Source: JANXYY01 sp035530875
GTDB taxonomy: Bacteria; Actinomycetota; Actinomycetes; Nanopelagicales; Nanopelagicaceae
Assembly: GCA_035530875.1 (NCBI GenBank)
Contig: DATKUB010000054.1
Location: 1-64,000 of the forward strand
Direction of reading: 5' to 3'
DNA: 64,000 nt
Under the pieces are notes generated by a model that had not been told where the DNA came from, made no database searches, and saw only the letters and a program-made list of their open reading frames with translations. The translations under genes were made by a program, and so were the position numbers. Below are positions 16,183 through 25,369 of this stretch, piece by piece. Position 1 is the stretch's first letter. Each line of letters opens with the position of its first letter.

Positions 16183-18792
16183 TTAGCTGCTCTTCTTGGT
16201 TGGAACCGACTTCTTGGCTGAAACCGCCTTTTTGGACACCCGGCGACGGCCCTTCTTGGCAACCACCGGAGTCTCGACCAATTCGGGCTCTGCGTCGGCT
16301 CCAGTATCTGTTTCAGTATCCGTGCCGACAGCTGGCTCAGGCTCGGTTGTCTGGTCGGCGGTCGGCCTATTTTTGGACGCCGCCACAGCTGCCATAGAGG
16401 CTATCGATGCTGATGGACTTGGCGTAGCGGTCTCCTCATCGCCGACGGTATCAACGCGATGTTCGAAGTGGCGGTGGCGGCGCGCGCCCTGGTTCTGATC
16501 GACTGGAGCCATCTGGACCAGGACGCCTCGGCCATGGCAGACCTCACACGGCGTTGAGAAGGCCTCCAGCAGCCCCTGGCCAATCCGCTTCCTGGTCATT
16601 TGAATCAGGCCAAGCGAGGTCACTTCGGCCACCTGATGTTTGGTCCGATCTCGGCCCAGACATTCAGTCAACCTCCTGAGCACTTGGTCACGGTTGGATT
16701 CAAGAACCATGTCGATGAAGTCAATAACAATAATTCCGCCCAGGTCGCGAAGGCGAAGTTGGCGGGCGATCTCTTCGGCCGCTTCAAGGTTGTTCTTGGT
16801 TACGGTCTCTTCCAGGTTTCCGCCCTTGCCGGTGAATTTTCCGGTGTTAACGTCGACGACGACCATTGCCTCAGTGCGATCGATAACCAGTGAGCCCCCC
16901 GACGGCAGGTAAACCTTTCGGTCTAGTGCCTTTGCGAGTTGTTCTTCGACTCGATACTCAGCGAAGAGATCTCTCTCCGAGGTCCAGTGGCTCAACTTGC
17001 CAACCAAGTCGGCGGCGATATGCCCTAGATAGGCATTGACCTCATCCCAAGCCTCATCACCTTGGACGGTGAGTTGTCGGAAATCCTCATTGAAGATGTC
17101 TCGGATCACCCGAACCGTTAGATCTGGTTCGCCATACACCAGCACCGGCGCTGAACCATTTGCCGATACTGCGGCCGCGGTCTTCTGCTCGATGTCTTCC
17201 CATTGAGCGCGCAATCTGTTTACGTCGCGGGTCATTTCCTCTTCGCTAACACCTTCAGCGGCAGTACGAACAATCACACCGGCGTCTTCCGGCACAAGTT
17301 GCTTCAGAATCTGCTTCAAACGCGAGCGCTCGGTGTCGGGAAGTTTCCGGCTAATACCGCTCATTCCCCCGCCAGGCACATAGACCAGGTATCGCCCAGG
17401 CAAGCTGACTTGGCTGGTGAGTCGGGCACCTTTCTGGCCAATCGGATCTTTGGTTACCTGGACTAGCACGTTCTGCCCGGTCTTGAGCGCAGTTTCAATC
17501 CGCTTAGGGGTGCCGTCGGCAAGTCCGGCCGCATCCCAATTCACTTCGCCGGCGTATAGAACGGCGTTGCGCCCCTTGCCGATGTCTACGAATGCCGCTT
17601 CCATGCTTGGCAGCACGTTCTGGACCTTGCCTAGGTAAATGTTGCCTACGTAGGAGGTGTTGCTGGCGCGGTTTACATAGTGCTCAACCAGGATCTTGTC
17701 TTCAATCACGGCAATTTGAGTGCGATCTCCGCTCTGTCTAACCAGCATTTGCCGGTCAACAGATTCTCGCCTAGCCAGGAACTGGGCTTCGGTGATGATC
17801 GGTGCCCGTCGCCTAACCGGGTCGCGGCTATCTCGCCGGCGCGCCTTTTTGGCCTCCAACCGGGTGGATCCGGAACTATGAGTGTCATCTTCGTCGCGCT
17901 TTGATCGTTGGGCAGTTTTTGCATCGCGTACTTTGACAACGGTCTTGACGCCGTCAGCGTCAATGATTTCGCCCTCAATATCCTCGCCGGTACTACGGCG
18001 ACGGCGACGGCGACGGTGAGCGGTCGTTGAATCTTCGTTTCCTGATTCTTCAACTTCCGCCTCAGAATCCTCAGCCTCATCCTCAACATCGGATTCAGTT
18101 AGGTCGAGTGATTCAGCTACTTCGCGCCCTGTGCGTCGGCGCCCTCGACCACCGCGGCGGCGGCGACGACGACGCTTTGCAATCTCTTCTTCGCTCAGCC
18201 GTTCACCAGGGATGTCGCCGTGCTCGGAAAGATCCTCGCTCGAGTCTTTGACTTCCGCCTTAACAACGGGTTTCCTATTTGCTGATTTACCTTCACCCGA
18301 GGCAGATTTCGCTGCTTGGCGCGGCGCCCGCTTTGGCTCTTCGACATCTTCAGCCGCTGGAATTGCCACCGGGGCTTGAAAGATCGGTGCCAGCGATGAG
18401 ACGGCGGTGGCTTTGCTGACCGTCGGTTGGGTGTCGGTCTGGTTGAGCCTGGCCTCGGTCGACTGAGATTCTGACTCAGCTTTGGACCCGGCTTTTGCCG
18501 GCTTTTTTGCCGAGGCCTTCCGAACCGGTTTCTTCATTGGCTTGGTTGTGGTCTGGTCCGTTACCGACGAATCGGCCTGGTCTGCGACAGATTCGCTAGC
18601 GGCAGGTGCTGCTTTCGGCGCCTTTGCGGATCTAGCGGTTCGAGTGCTCTTTGCGGCCGGAATCTCGCGAGCAACCGGCACTTGATCGGCCTCGGAAACC
18701 TTCGGGGGGCCAGCCGGACGAGTTGCCGCTCGGCGTCTAGTAGTCGCCACTTTTGGCGCATCAGTTGAATCGGTATTGCTTAAATCGGCCAT
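16183..18792 (-). CDS. rne: ribonuclease E/G with long disordered N-terminal region
   Basis: 869-residue endoribonuclease for rRNA/tRNA processing and mRNA decay. Residues 1-~340 are low-complexity, rich in Ala, Lys, Glu and Ser, with two arginine blocks (RRRRRRRRGGRGRRR near 207 and RRRRRRR near 260). The catalytic core starts near 350: S1 domain (NIYLGKVQNVLPSMEAAFVDIG), catalytic Asp in VVVDVNTGKF (~646) and IVIDFIDM (~695), and the zinc-link CEVCHGRG (~750). A ~110-residue tail ends in KKAVSAKKSVPTKKSS. This layout is usual for actinobacterial RNase E. ATG at 18792 has GAAGG upstream; a GTG at 18810 is less likely. Confidence 0.93.
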   Translation of the reverse strand: MADLSNTDSTDAPKVATTRRRAATRPAGPPKVSEADQVPVAREIPAAKSTRTARSAKAPKAAPAASESVADQADSSVTDQTTTKPMKKPVRKASAKKPAKAGSKAESESQSTEARLNQTDTQPTVSKATAVSSLAPIFQAPVAIPAAEDVEEPKRAPRQAAKSASGEGKSANRKPVVKAEVKDSSEDLSEHGDIPGERLSEEEIAKRRRRRRRGGRGRRRTGREVAESLDLTESDVEDEAEDSEAEVEESGNEDSTTAHRRRRRRRSTGEDIEGEIIDADGVKTVVKVRDAKTAQRSKRDEDDTHSSGSTRLEAKKARRRDSRDPVRRRAPIITEAQFLARRESVDRQMLVRQSGDRTQIAVIEDKILVEHYVNRASNTSYVGNIYLGKVQNVLPSMEAAFVDIGKGRNAVLYAGEVNWDAAGLADGTPKRIETALKTGQNVLVQVTKDPIGQKGARLTSQVSLPGRYLVYVPGGGMSGISRKLPDTERSRLKQILKQLVPEDAGVIVRTAAEGVSEEEMTRDVNRLRAQWEDIEQKTAAAVSANGSAPVLVYGEPDLTVRVIRDIFNEDFRQLTVQGDEAWDEVNAYLGHIAADLVGKLSHWTSERDLFAEYRVEEQLAKALDRKVYLPSGGSLVIDRTEAMVVVDVNTGKFTGKGGNLEETVTKNNLEAAEEIARQLRLRDLGGIIVIDFIDMVLESNRDQVLRRLTECLGRDRTKHQVAEVTSLGLIQMTRKRIGQGLLEAFSTPCEVCHGRGVLVQMAPVDQNQGARRHRHFEHRVDTVGDEETATPSPSASIASMAAVAASKNRPTADQTTEPEPAVGTDTETDTGADAEPELVETPVVAKKGRRRVSKKAVSAKKSVPTKKSS

Positions 18793-18826
18793 TGGATCGC
18801 CTTCGCGCACCTAAGTGCTTGGTCAC

Positions 18827-18842
18827 GTCCTGCATGCAGGAC
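18827..18842. promoter_or_regulatory. perfect 16-bp palindrome in the rne leader
   Basis: GTCCTGCATGCAGGAC is fully self-complementary and lies 35-50 bases before the rne ATG. It could be a dimeric repressor site or, as RNA, a pairing or dimer element. Its position fits a leader role because RNase E mRNAs are often autoregulated through their 5' region; that link is inference. Confidence 0.45.
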
Positions 18843-18900
18843 AAAGTCAGTGTTAATCGTGCCGGTGGATCATCACGCCGAAGCGGTGCGATCACTCGAT

Positions 18901-19674
18901 TCACTCCCGGTCGGGGTCGAATGGGTCGACCACGCTGCCACTTGCATTAAGCGGTCCCTGCGCCAGGCGAGTCACCAGAGGTGGATTCGAAGGCACAAGA
19001 CCAGCCACGACGCGTAAGGCGGCGAGAAGATCATCGGGTCGTACGGACGGCGAACCGTTTCGGACAACCGCGGCAAGTATGGCAGATGGAGAGTGAAGTT
19101 GCCCTATTGCCGCGCCTAGCTGACCAATCTCACCCGGCGGAGCAGGTTGAACCTTAGCTAGCTCAAGCGAGCAGATTGCGGCTCGAGCATCGAATCTACG
19201 AACTCCATCTTTGGTCATGCGCTCAACGATCACCTCGGTCTCGGCCAGGAGAGCAGCACTCGCAGCAGCGGCAGCCTCAGGCTCTACACCAGGGAGAACG
19301 AGTTGCCAGCGGCTGGCTTCCAGGCGGCTGGCGAAATCGGAACTTCGAGCCTCAACCACCTCAATCAGGTCAAGCCCTGGCGGTAGCGCGGCGTCCAAGC
19401 TGGCTCTGACCGCGTCCGGGTCGACGACCTGGTTTAGCGCAATCTCCAAATATTCGGCTTCGCTAGCCACACCCGTAGGGGTCGCATTGGCGTAAGAGAC
19501 CCTGGGGTGGGGTGAGAACCCCGACGAAAAGGCGATCGGCACCTTGGCCCGGCGCAGCGCCCGCTCAAATGCCCGAGAGAAATCTCGATGGCTGGTAAAC
19601 CTGAGCCGACCTCGTTTGGCATATTTCAGGCGGAGCCGCTGAACTACCGGCTCTTGCTGGTGCGGAACGTCCAC
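18901..19674 (-). CDS. TIGR03936 family radical SAM-linked protein (DUF2344)
   Basis: 257-residue protein of the DUF2344 family, encoded next to a TIGR03960 radical SAM protein in many bacteria. Visible: LRLKYAKRGRLRFTSHRDFSRAFERALRRAKVP near residue 15-47 and FSSGFSPHPRVSYANATPTGVASEAEYLEI. Its GTG start overlaps the upstream TAG by one base (TAGTG), so the two are translationally coupled. The function of the pair is not established; a tRNA or rRNA modification role is often proposed because they precede rne and rplU. Confidence 0.92.
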   Translation of the reverse strand: MDVPHQQEPVVQRLRLKYAKRGRLRFTSHRDFSRAFERALRRAKVPIAFSSGFSPHPRVSYANATPTGVASEAEYLEIALNQVVDPDAVRASLDAALPPGLDLIEVVEARSSDFASRLEASRWQLVLPGVEPEAAAAASAALLAETEVIVERMTKDGVRRFDARAAICSLELAKVQPAPPGEIGQLGAAIGQLHSPSAILAAVVRNGSPSVRPDDLLAALRVVAGLVPSNPPLVTRLAQGPLNASGSVVDPFDPDRE

Positions 19675-21611
19675 TAGGCGCTTGCCATTGGCGAGATGGA
19701 AATCAAGGGGACGGTCTTACCGGTCGGGCCAATTTGAATCTGGGTGCCCATGCTCGGGCAGACTCCGCAATCAAAGCAGGGACTCCAACGACAGTCTTCG
19801 ACTTCCTCACCATCAAGGGCCTCCCGCCAATCGCTCCAGAGCCACTCCTTGTCGAGTCCCGAATCAAGGTGATCCCAAGGCAGTACTTCCGTTTCCAGGC
19901 GCTCTCTTGTCGTGAACCAATCGAGTGAAATCGGGCTCTCTCCGAAAACATCAGCGGCAGCCCCCGCCCACCGCTCGTATGAGAAGTGTTCGCTCCAGCC
20001 ATCGAATCGCTGCCCCCGCTGCCAGGCTGTGAGTATTACTTTCCCAACTCGGCGATCGCCGCGAGAAAGAAGTCCTTCAATGGTGCTGGGCTTGCCGTCG
20101 TGGTAGCGGAAGCCAATGTTTTTCGAATAGCGCCGGTCCCCCTGCACCTCCGCTCTGAGCAGCTTGAGTCGATGATCAACAACCTCGTGGTGGCACTGGG
20201 CCGCCCATTGAAATGGCGTGTGGGGCTTGGGCACAAAACCACCGATGGATACCGTGCACCGAATGTCTTTGCCGCCCGTTGCCTGACGTCCAGCGTCAAT
20301 CACCCGTTTAGCAAGGACCGCAATCTGCAATACGTCTTCATCTTCTTCAGTCGGGAGTCCGCACATAAAATAGAGTTTGACCTGACGCCAGCCATTTTCA
20401 TAAGCCGTACGGACCGTACTGATGAGGTCCTCTTCGGTGACCATCTTGTTGATCACTTTTCGCATTCGCTCACTTCCACCTTCAGGAGCAAAGGTGAGAC
20501 CGGATCGTCGTCCGTTTCTCGTCAGTTCATTGGCTAGATCAACATTGAAGGCGTCAACGCGAGTGGAAGGCAATGAGAGGCCGACGTTCGAGCCCTCATA
20601 ACGATCAGCCAGGCCCTTGGCTATTTCGCCAATCTCTGAGTGGTCCGCGCTTGATAATGAGAGCAGGCCGACTTCAGCAAAACCAGTTGCATCAAGTCCG
20701 TCTTGAACCATCTGGGCAACTCCGGTTATGGATCTTTCTCTAACCGGGCGAGTAATCATTCCGGCCTGACAGAACCGACAACCACGAGTGCAGCCACGGA
20801 AGATTTCAACGCTCATTCGTTCATGAACAGTCTCAGCAAGGGGAACAAGTGGCTGTTTCGGGTATGGCCACTCGTCCAAATTCATAACCGTGTGCTTGCT
20901 TACGCGCAGCGGAATACCAACTCGATTCGGGGCGACCCGCTTTATCTGACCATCCGCCAAATATTCGACGTCGTAAAAGCGTGGAACATAAATCCCGCCG
21001 GCTGTCGCCAATTTTTCGAGCACACCCTCTCGCCCGCCGGGACAGCCAGCAAGTTTCCATTCGCGCACGATTTTGGTGATCTTAATGACCGCTTCTTCGC
21101 CATCGCCAAGAACAGCGCAATCAATGAATTCGGATATCGGTTCTGGATTGAAAGCAGCGTGCCCTCCCGCTATGACAATCGGATGATCCATGGTCCGATC
21201 TATTGCCTGTAACGGAATATTGGCAAGATCTAGAGCGCTGAGCATGTTTGTATAACCAAGTTCGGTTGAAAAGGAGATCCCCAAGAGATCGAAATCTGCG
21301 ACATTACGATGTCCGTCTACGGTGAATTGAGGAACACCGTTTGCTCGCATCAATTTTTCCAGATCTGGCCAGATGGCATATGTACGCTCGGCCAAGACTC
21401 CTTCTAACTCATTTAAAACTTCGTAAAGAATCATCACACCTTGATTTGGAAGGCCAACCTCATAGGCGTCTGGATACATGAGTGCCCAGCGGACATCCGC
21501 TGAGTCCCAGTCCTTAATGCTCGAATTGAGCTCGCCGCCGACATATTGAATCGGCTTGCTTACTAGCGGGAGCAAGGGCTCTAGTTGGCTCCAAAGTGAT
21601 CGCACTTGCAA
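19674..21611 (-). CDS. TIGR03960 family B12-binding radical SAM protein
   Basis: 645 residues. The N-terminal half is a B12-binding-like domain (DVRWALMYPDAYEVGLPNQGVMILYEVLN). The radical SAM domain shows the cluster motif CTRGCRFCQAG near residue 280, coordinating a 4Fe-4S cluster that cleaves S-adenosylmethionine. FAPEGGSERMRKVINK and KLYFMCGLPTEEDED are also family signatures. The C-terminus has Cys pairs (CRWSPCFDCGVCPSMG) that may bind a second cluster. Coupled to the DUF2344 gene downstream. Substrate unknown. Confidence 0.92.
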   Translation of the reverse strand: MQVRSLWSQLEPLLPLVSKPIQYVGGELNSSIKDWDSADVRWALMYPDAYEVGLPNQGVMILYEVLNELEGVLAERTYAIWPDLEKLMRANGVPQFTVDGHRNVADFDLLGISFSTELGYTNMLSALDLANIPLQAIDRTMDHPIVIAGGHAAFNPEPISEFIDCAVLGDGEEAVIKITKIVREWKLAGCPGGREGVLEKLATAGGIYVPRFYDVEYLADGQIKRVAPNRVGIPLRVSKHTVMNLDEWPYPKQPLVPLAETVHERMSVEIFRGCTRGCRFCQAGMITRPVRERSITGVAQMVQDGLDATGFAEVGLLSLSSADHSEIGEIAKGLADRYEGSNVGLSLPSTRVDAFNVDLANELTRNGRRSGLTFAPEGGSERMRKVINKMVTEEDLISTVRTAYENGWRQVKLYFMCGLPTEEDEDVLQIAVLAKRVIDAGRQATGGKDIRCTVSIGGFVPKPHTPFQWAAQCHHEVVDHRLKLLRAEVQGDRRYSKNIGFRYHDGKPSTIEGLLSRGDRRVGKVILTAWQRGQRFDGWSEHFSYERWAGAAADVFGESPISLDWFTTRERLETEVLPWDHLDSGLDKEWLWSDWREALDGEEVEDCRWSPCFDCGVCPSMGTQIQIGPTGKTVPLISISPMASA

Positions 21612-21645
21612 GAGAGTACCTGTCCGGGCCAGGTATGCGCCTGCG

Positions 21646-22413
21646 CTACTGGGCAGTCATGCCGCCATCAGCAGAGATAATGGATCCAGTGATGAAGGAC
21701 GATTCATCCGATGCGAGGAAGAGCGCAAGGTGGGCGATCTCGCGTGATTCACCGGGCCGGCCGATTGGCTGAAAGTTGCCAATCTCGGCGTAGACCTTGT
21801 CAAGGCCGCCCAGAAGTTTGGCGTGTGCGTGATTTATCGGAGTATCAACCCACCCTGGGCAGATTGCATTACAGCGAATACCTTGCTTTGCATAATCAAG
21901 GGCAATACCCCGAGTCAACATCACCACGGCCCCTTTCGAGGCAGAGTAGACGGCTAGGAAAGGTTCGGATACCAGACCGTTGACGCTGGAAATATTGACG
22001 ATCGAACCCGCGCCTTGCTTGAGCATGTGCGGGAGTGCGGCTCTGCAAACATACATTGTGCCTTTGACGTTCACATCGAGGGTCTTATCGATTATCGAAT
22101 TCGGAACTTCGTGAAACACGCCTGGAAGGTTGACGCCAGCGCTATTGACTATGACGTCTACAGTTCCAAATTGCTTAATGCATTCAGCAACAAGCGCATC
22201 GCATTGTTCTGAATCGGATACATCCAATTGGAAAGATACGGCCTTGCCGCCGCTGGCATTGATTTCGTCCGCGGTCTGTTTGGCCGAATCGCCATTCAAA
22301 TCTGCACAAACGACTAGCCCACCTTCTTCAGAAAGGCGCACCGCCGTTGCTGCGCCGATTCCCGACCCAGCTCCAGTGACAATGCATGCTTTGCTTTCAA
22401 CTCGACCGCTCAT
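21646..22413 (-). CDS. short-chain dehydrogenase/reductase (SDR)
   Basis: 255-residue classical SDR. The Rossmann motif TGAGSGIGAATA is near residue 14, NSAG near 88, the catalytic Ser in SIVNISSVNG and YSASKGA (Tyr-x3-Lys) near 155. ADLNGDS after beta-2 has an Asp that usually favours NAD(H). Substrate unknown. ATG at 22413 preferred; TTG at 22419 is in frame. The upstream APC permease ends in a terminator, so this gene likely has its own weak promoter or relies on read-through. Confidence 0.9.
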   Translation of the reverse strand: MSGRVESKACIVTGAGSGIGAATAVRLSEEGGLVVCADLNGDSAKQTADEINASGGKAVSFQLDVSDSEQCDALVAECIKQFGTVDVIVNSAGVNLPGVFHEVPNSIIDKTLDVNVKGTMYVCRAALPHMLKQGAGSIVNISSVNGLVSEPFLAVYSASKGAVVMLTRGIALDYAKQGIRCNAICPGWVDTPINHAHAKLLGGLDKVYAEIGNFQPIGRPGESREIAHLALFLASDESSFITGSIISADGGMTAQ

Positions 22414-22448
22414 TTCCAAGCCCCATTTCGATAATCCGGAACGCCATA

Positions 22449-22493
22449 CAAAAAGAATTCGGGTTCGCCCATATCTCTATGAGCGAACCCGAA
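22449..22493 (-). terminator. rho-independent terminator after the APC permease
   Basis: An 11-bp perfect stem (TTCGGGTTCGC at 22458-22468 with GCGAACCCGAA at 22483-22493) has a 14-base loop. On the minus strand it is followed by TTCTTTTTG. It lies 16 bases beyond the permease stop. Confidence 0.85.
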
Positions 22494-22508
22494 CAGCGTA
22501 ATACTTTT

Positions 22509-24047
22509 TTACTCGTTGAGGAGATGTGGATCGAGTGGAGTTTCAACGTTTGAAACAGGTCCGGTGAACCACTTTTTAGCGCTCACAGACCACCAGACCA
22601 TTGCTCCGCCAATCACGATAAGAATGGCAAGAGGCGTGTAATTGACCGCGGTCCAGGCAAAGTCCTTATTACCCGGCCAACCAGCTGGTGAGAACGGAAG
22701 GATGAAGTAAACGCAGATAATTGAAATTTCAGCAACGGCAATTGGCGCCATCCACTTCCACTTCTTCCCGAGGTTCCAAGGACCTTGTACGAAGTGATCT
22801 CCAACTCTCCAACGAAGGTAGATAGGAATCAAAAACGATAGGTAGAGTCCAATTACGGTAACCGAAGTAACAGCAAAAAACGCGACCGTTGATTTGAGAG
22901 CCGGAAGGGTAAGAACAAGTGCGAAGCTAGCGACACCCGCTGCGGCATGGCTTGGGTTCCGATTCTTGTCCAACTTGACCCAATACCCGTGTCCAGGCAC
23001 GGCACGGTCACGGGAGAATGCGAAGAGCATTCTCGATGCTGCCGTTATGCACGACATACCGCAGAAGAATTGGCCGACGCAACTAATAATCAAGATCAGT
23101 TTGGTCCAGGCCAACGGCATCGAGGTCAGGAAGATGGCAACTACCGATCCGCCTGCTTTTGTGACGTCCGCTTCGTGGGTAGCCGCAAAGAGGAAGGCAA
23201 GAAGCATAATCCAGCCACCGAGACCTGCATAGAAGATTGACTTCCAGAGGCCCTTCGCTGCAGCAGAAGAAGCTCCTCCGGTTTCTTCAGAGACGTGGGC
23301 AGAGGCGTCGAATCCGGTAATCGTGTACTGCGTGAGCAGGAAGCCGAGTGGCAACACGTAGAACCAATAAGCGTGATCCGAGAACCCAGAGTTGTTGATG
23401 CGGTGGGTGAAAACCCAACTGACGGTCTGATGGTGTGAAGGAACAAAGATGAGAACCAACACGATTACTGCAACGCCAAAGACGTGCCACCAGACGTTAA
23501 CATTTTGCAGTTTGTTGATCACCTTTGCGCCATAGACATTCATGAGAACGTGGATGATCAAAGTGACCAGGAATACAAGGAAAACCTGGGACAAGTTCGA
23601 TGAGTCAAAGGACTTGTTATAGAGGTTCGCGGTGGTCGTAAAGAAGAACGCGAAGCCGTAATCGACTCCCGCAATAACAGCCACGAGACCGGCCAAGTTC
23701 AACCAACCAGTGAGCCAGGCATGAACCGGCTTGCCCAATCTAAATGACCAGTAGTAAATGCCACCGGCCGTCGGCATAGCAGATACCAACTCGCTCATCA
23801 CAAACCCAATGATCAGAATGAATGAAGCAATGACTGGCCAGCCGATCGAGATCGCTACTGGACCGCCGTTATTCCAAGCCTGACCGAAGGTTGTAAAGCC
23901 ACCAGAAAGAATGGAGATAATAGAAAATGAAATCGCAAAGTTTGAGAATCCACTCCATTTACGATCGAATTCTTGCTTGTAACCAAGCTCTGCAAGACGT
24001 TTGGCATCCTCGTCTTGATACGGGACGTCAACCTCGTTGGCTGGCAT
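22509..24047 (-). CDS. APC-superfamily amino acid / GABA-type permease
   Basis: 512-residue transporter with about 12 membrane helices. The N-terminal RLAELGYKQEFDRKWSGFSNFAISFSIISILSG and the stretch MPTAGGIYYWSF (residues ~88-100) are typical of the amino acid/choline/GABA (ACT/UGA4-like) branch. FDASAHVSEET near residue 245 is the conserved cytoplasmic motif. Likely substrates are amino acids or amines taken up with protons. The ATG at 24047 has a GAGGAG ribosome-binding site. A terminator follows. Confidence 0.9.
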   Translation of the reverse strand: MPANEVDVPYQDEDAKRLAELGYKQEFDRKWSGFSNFAISFSIISILSGGFTTFGQAWNNGGPVAISIGWPVIASFILIIGFVMSELVSAMPTAGGIYYWSFRLGKPVHAWLTGWLNLAGLVAVIAGVDYGFAFFFTTTANLYNKSFDSSNLSQVFLVFLVTLIIHVLMNVYGAKVINKLQNVNVWWHVFGVAVIVLVLIFVPSHHQTVSWVFTHRINNSGFSDHAYWFYVLPLGFLLTQYTITGFDASAHVSEETGGASSAAAKGLWKSIFYAGLGGWIMLLAFLFAATHEADVTKAGGSVVAIFLTSMPLAWTKLILIISCVGQFFCGMSCITAASRMLFAFSRDRAVPGHGYWVKLDKNRNPSHAAAGVASFALVLTLPALKSTVAFFAVTSVTVIGLYLSFLIPIYLRWRVGDHFVQGPWNLGKKWKWMAPIAVAEISIICVYFILPFSPAGWPGNKDFAWTAVNYTPLAILIVIGGAMVWWSVSAKKWFTGPVSNVETPLDPHLLNE

Positions 24048-24193
24048 TCGGGAACTCCTCTCATGGGCAGAAACGCGATGGAAGGTCGCGAGTAGGAATC
24101 ACGGGTTAAGCCCGACCTGCGCTAATAATGTGCGAGATTTCACAAGTAGGCAAGCATCTTTGGGCAATTCTTCAAAGAAAACTTGAAAAAATG

Positions 24194-25369
24194 TCAGGAA
24201 CGACGCATGTGAACGTTTTCCAAAAGTCCAATGCCAATCAGCACCGCAAACAGACTTGTCCCTCCGTAGGAGAGAAATGGCAGCGGAACGCCCGTCATAG
24301 GCATCAGGCCCATTGCCATTCCAATATTTTCAAATATTTGAAAAGCGAACCAAGCCATGATTCCGCCGGAAACAAGACGGCCAAATAAATCACTGCTCCT
24401 GCGAGCAATTCGCCCGGCACGCCAAAGCACTATGCCGAACAACCCAATAATGCCCGCGGAGCCAACGAATCCTAACTCTTCGCCGGCGACCGTAAAGATA
24501 AAGTCCGTCTGCTGCTCTGGAACAAATCGTCCATTGGTCTGCGGCCCCTTATAGAGACCTTTACCCGTGAGTCCACCTGAGCCGATCGTGATTCGAGACT
24601 GGCGCAGCTGGTATCCGCTCTGCTGCGGATCAGCGTTGGGGTCTACAAATGATTGAAGTCGCTTTATCTGGTAATCGTGGAGCACATGGAGCTTTACTGC
24701 TCCGATGGAGCCAAGACAAGCAAGCAGTAAAAGCCCAGCGATCCACTTCCACGAGGCGCCTGAAATGGCGATGACGACAACGACCGAGGCGCTCAAAATG
24801 ATGGCTGTCCCGAGATCTGGTTGCAACATAATCAGGAGCATTGGAAGAGCGGCGATCAGAAGGGCCTGCGTAACATCTCGGGCTTTTGGATCTTTCTCTC
24901 CTTCACGACGTTCCGCGAGCAGCATGGCCATTCCGGTAATGACCGCTACTTTTGCAAATTCGCCTGGTTCTACCGAGTACCCACCAGGCAAGGTGATCCA
25001 GGCTCGAGCTCCATTGATGGTGGAGCCGATGCCCGGAATCAAGACCGCAATCAAACCAAGGAAAGCGATCACCCAGAGGATCGGTGTGTAGGCCTTAAGC
25101 AATCGATAATCAAAGAACATCGTGGCTATGCCAAGTGACACGGCCACGAGAATATTTATGAGATGGCGCTTTAGGTAGTAGTTGGGATCCAACCCCGCCG
25201 AGGCATACCAATTTCGAGTTCCTGCCGATACGAGGACTGCGCCAATGGCAAGAAGGAGAATGACAGCAGCGATCAGAACCAGATCCATCTGTCTGATGAT
25301 CCCGTCCCGTTCGAGCGCGTGACTAAATCGGTCCCGCACCCTGGTTTGCCGGCTGTATGACATCATCAT
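24194..25369 (-). CDS. rodA: rod-shape peptidoglycan glycosyltransferase RodA (FtsW/RodA/SpoVE)
   Basis: 391-residue SEDS-family protein with about ten membrane helices; polymerises lipid II for lateral wall growth with the partner PBP2. Visible: AWITLPGGYSVEPGEFAKVAVI near residue 135 (conserved Glu/Lys-rich region), LQPDLGTAIIL (catalytic Asp region), QTDFIFTVAGEELGF and the C-terminal GVPLPFLSYGGTSL. The ATG overlaps the upstream PBP2 stop (ATGA), marking a tight operon. Confidence 0.94.
   Translation of the reverse strand: MMMSYSRQTRVRDRFSHALERDGIIRQMDLVLIAAVILLLAIGAVLVSAGTRNWYASAGLDPNYYLKRHLINILVAVSLGIATMFFDYRLLKAYTPILWVIAFLGLIAVLIPGIGSTINGARAWITLPGGYSVEPGEFAKVAVITGMAMLLAERREGEKDPKARDVTQALLIAALPMLLIMLQPDLGTAIILSASVVVVIAISGASWKWIAGLLLLACLGSIGAVKLHVLHDYQIKRLQSFVDPNADPQQSGYQLRQSRITIGSGGLTGKGLYKGPQTNGRFVPEQQTDFIFTVAGEELGFVGSAGIIGLFGIVLWRAGRIARRSSDLFGRLVSGGIMAWFAFQIFENIGMAMGLMPMTGVPLPFLSYGGTSLFAVLIGIGLLENVHMRRS

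Noticed and set aside
24048..24193. Possible terminator after rodA
   Set aside because: Only short weak complementarity (CAAAG/CTTTG) is seen; no convincing stem with T-run.
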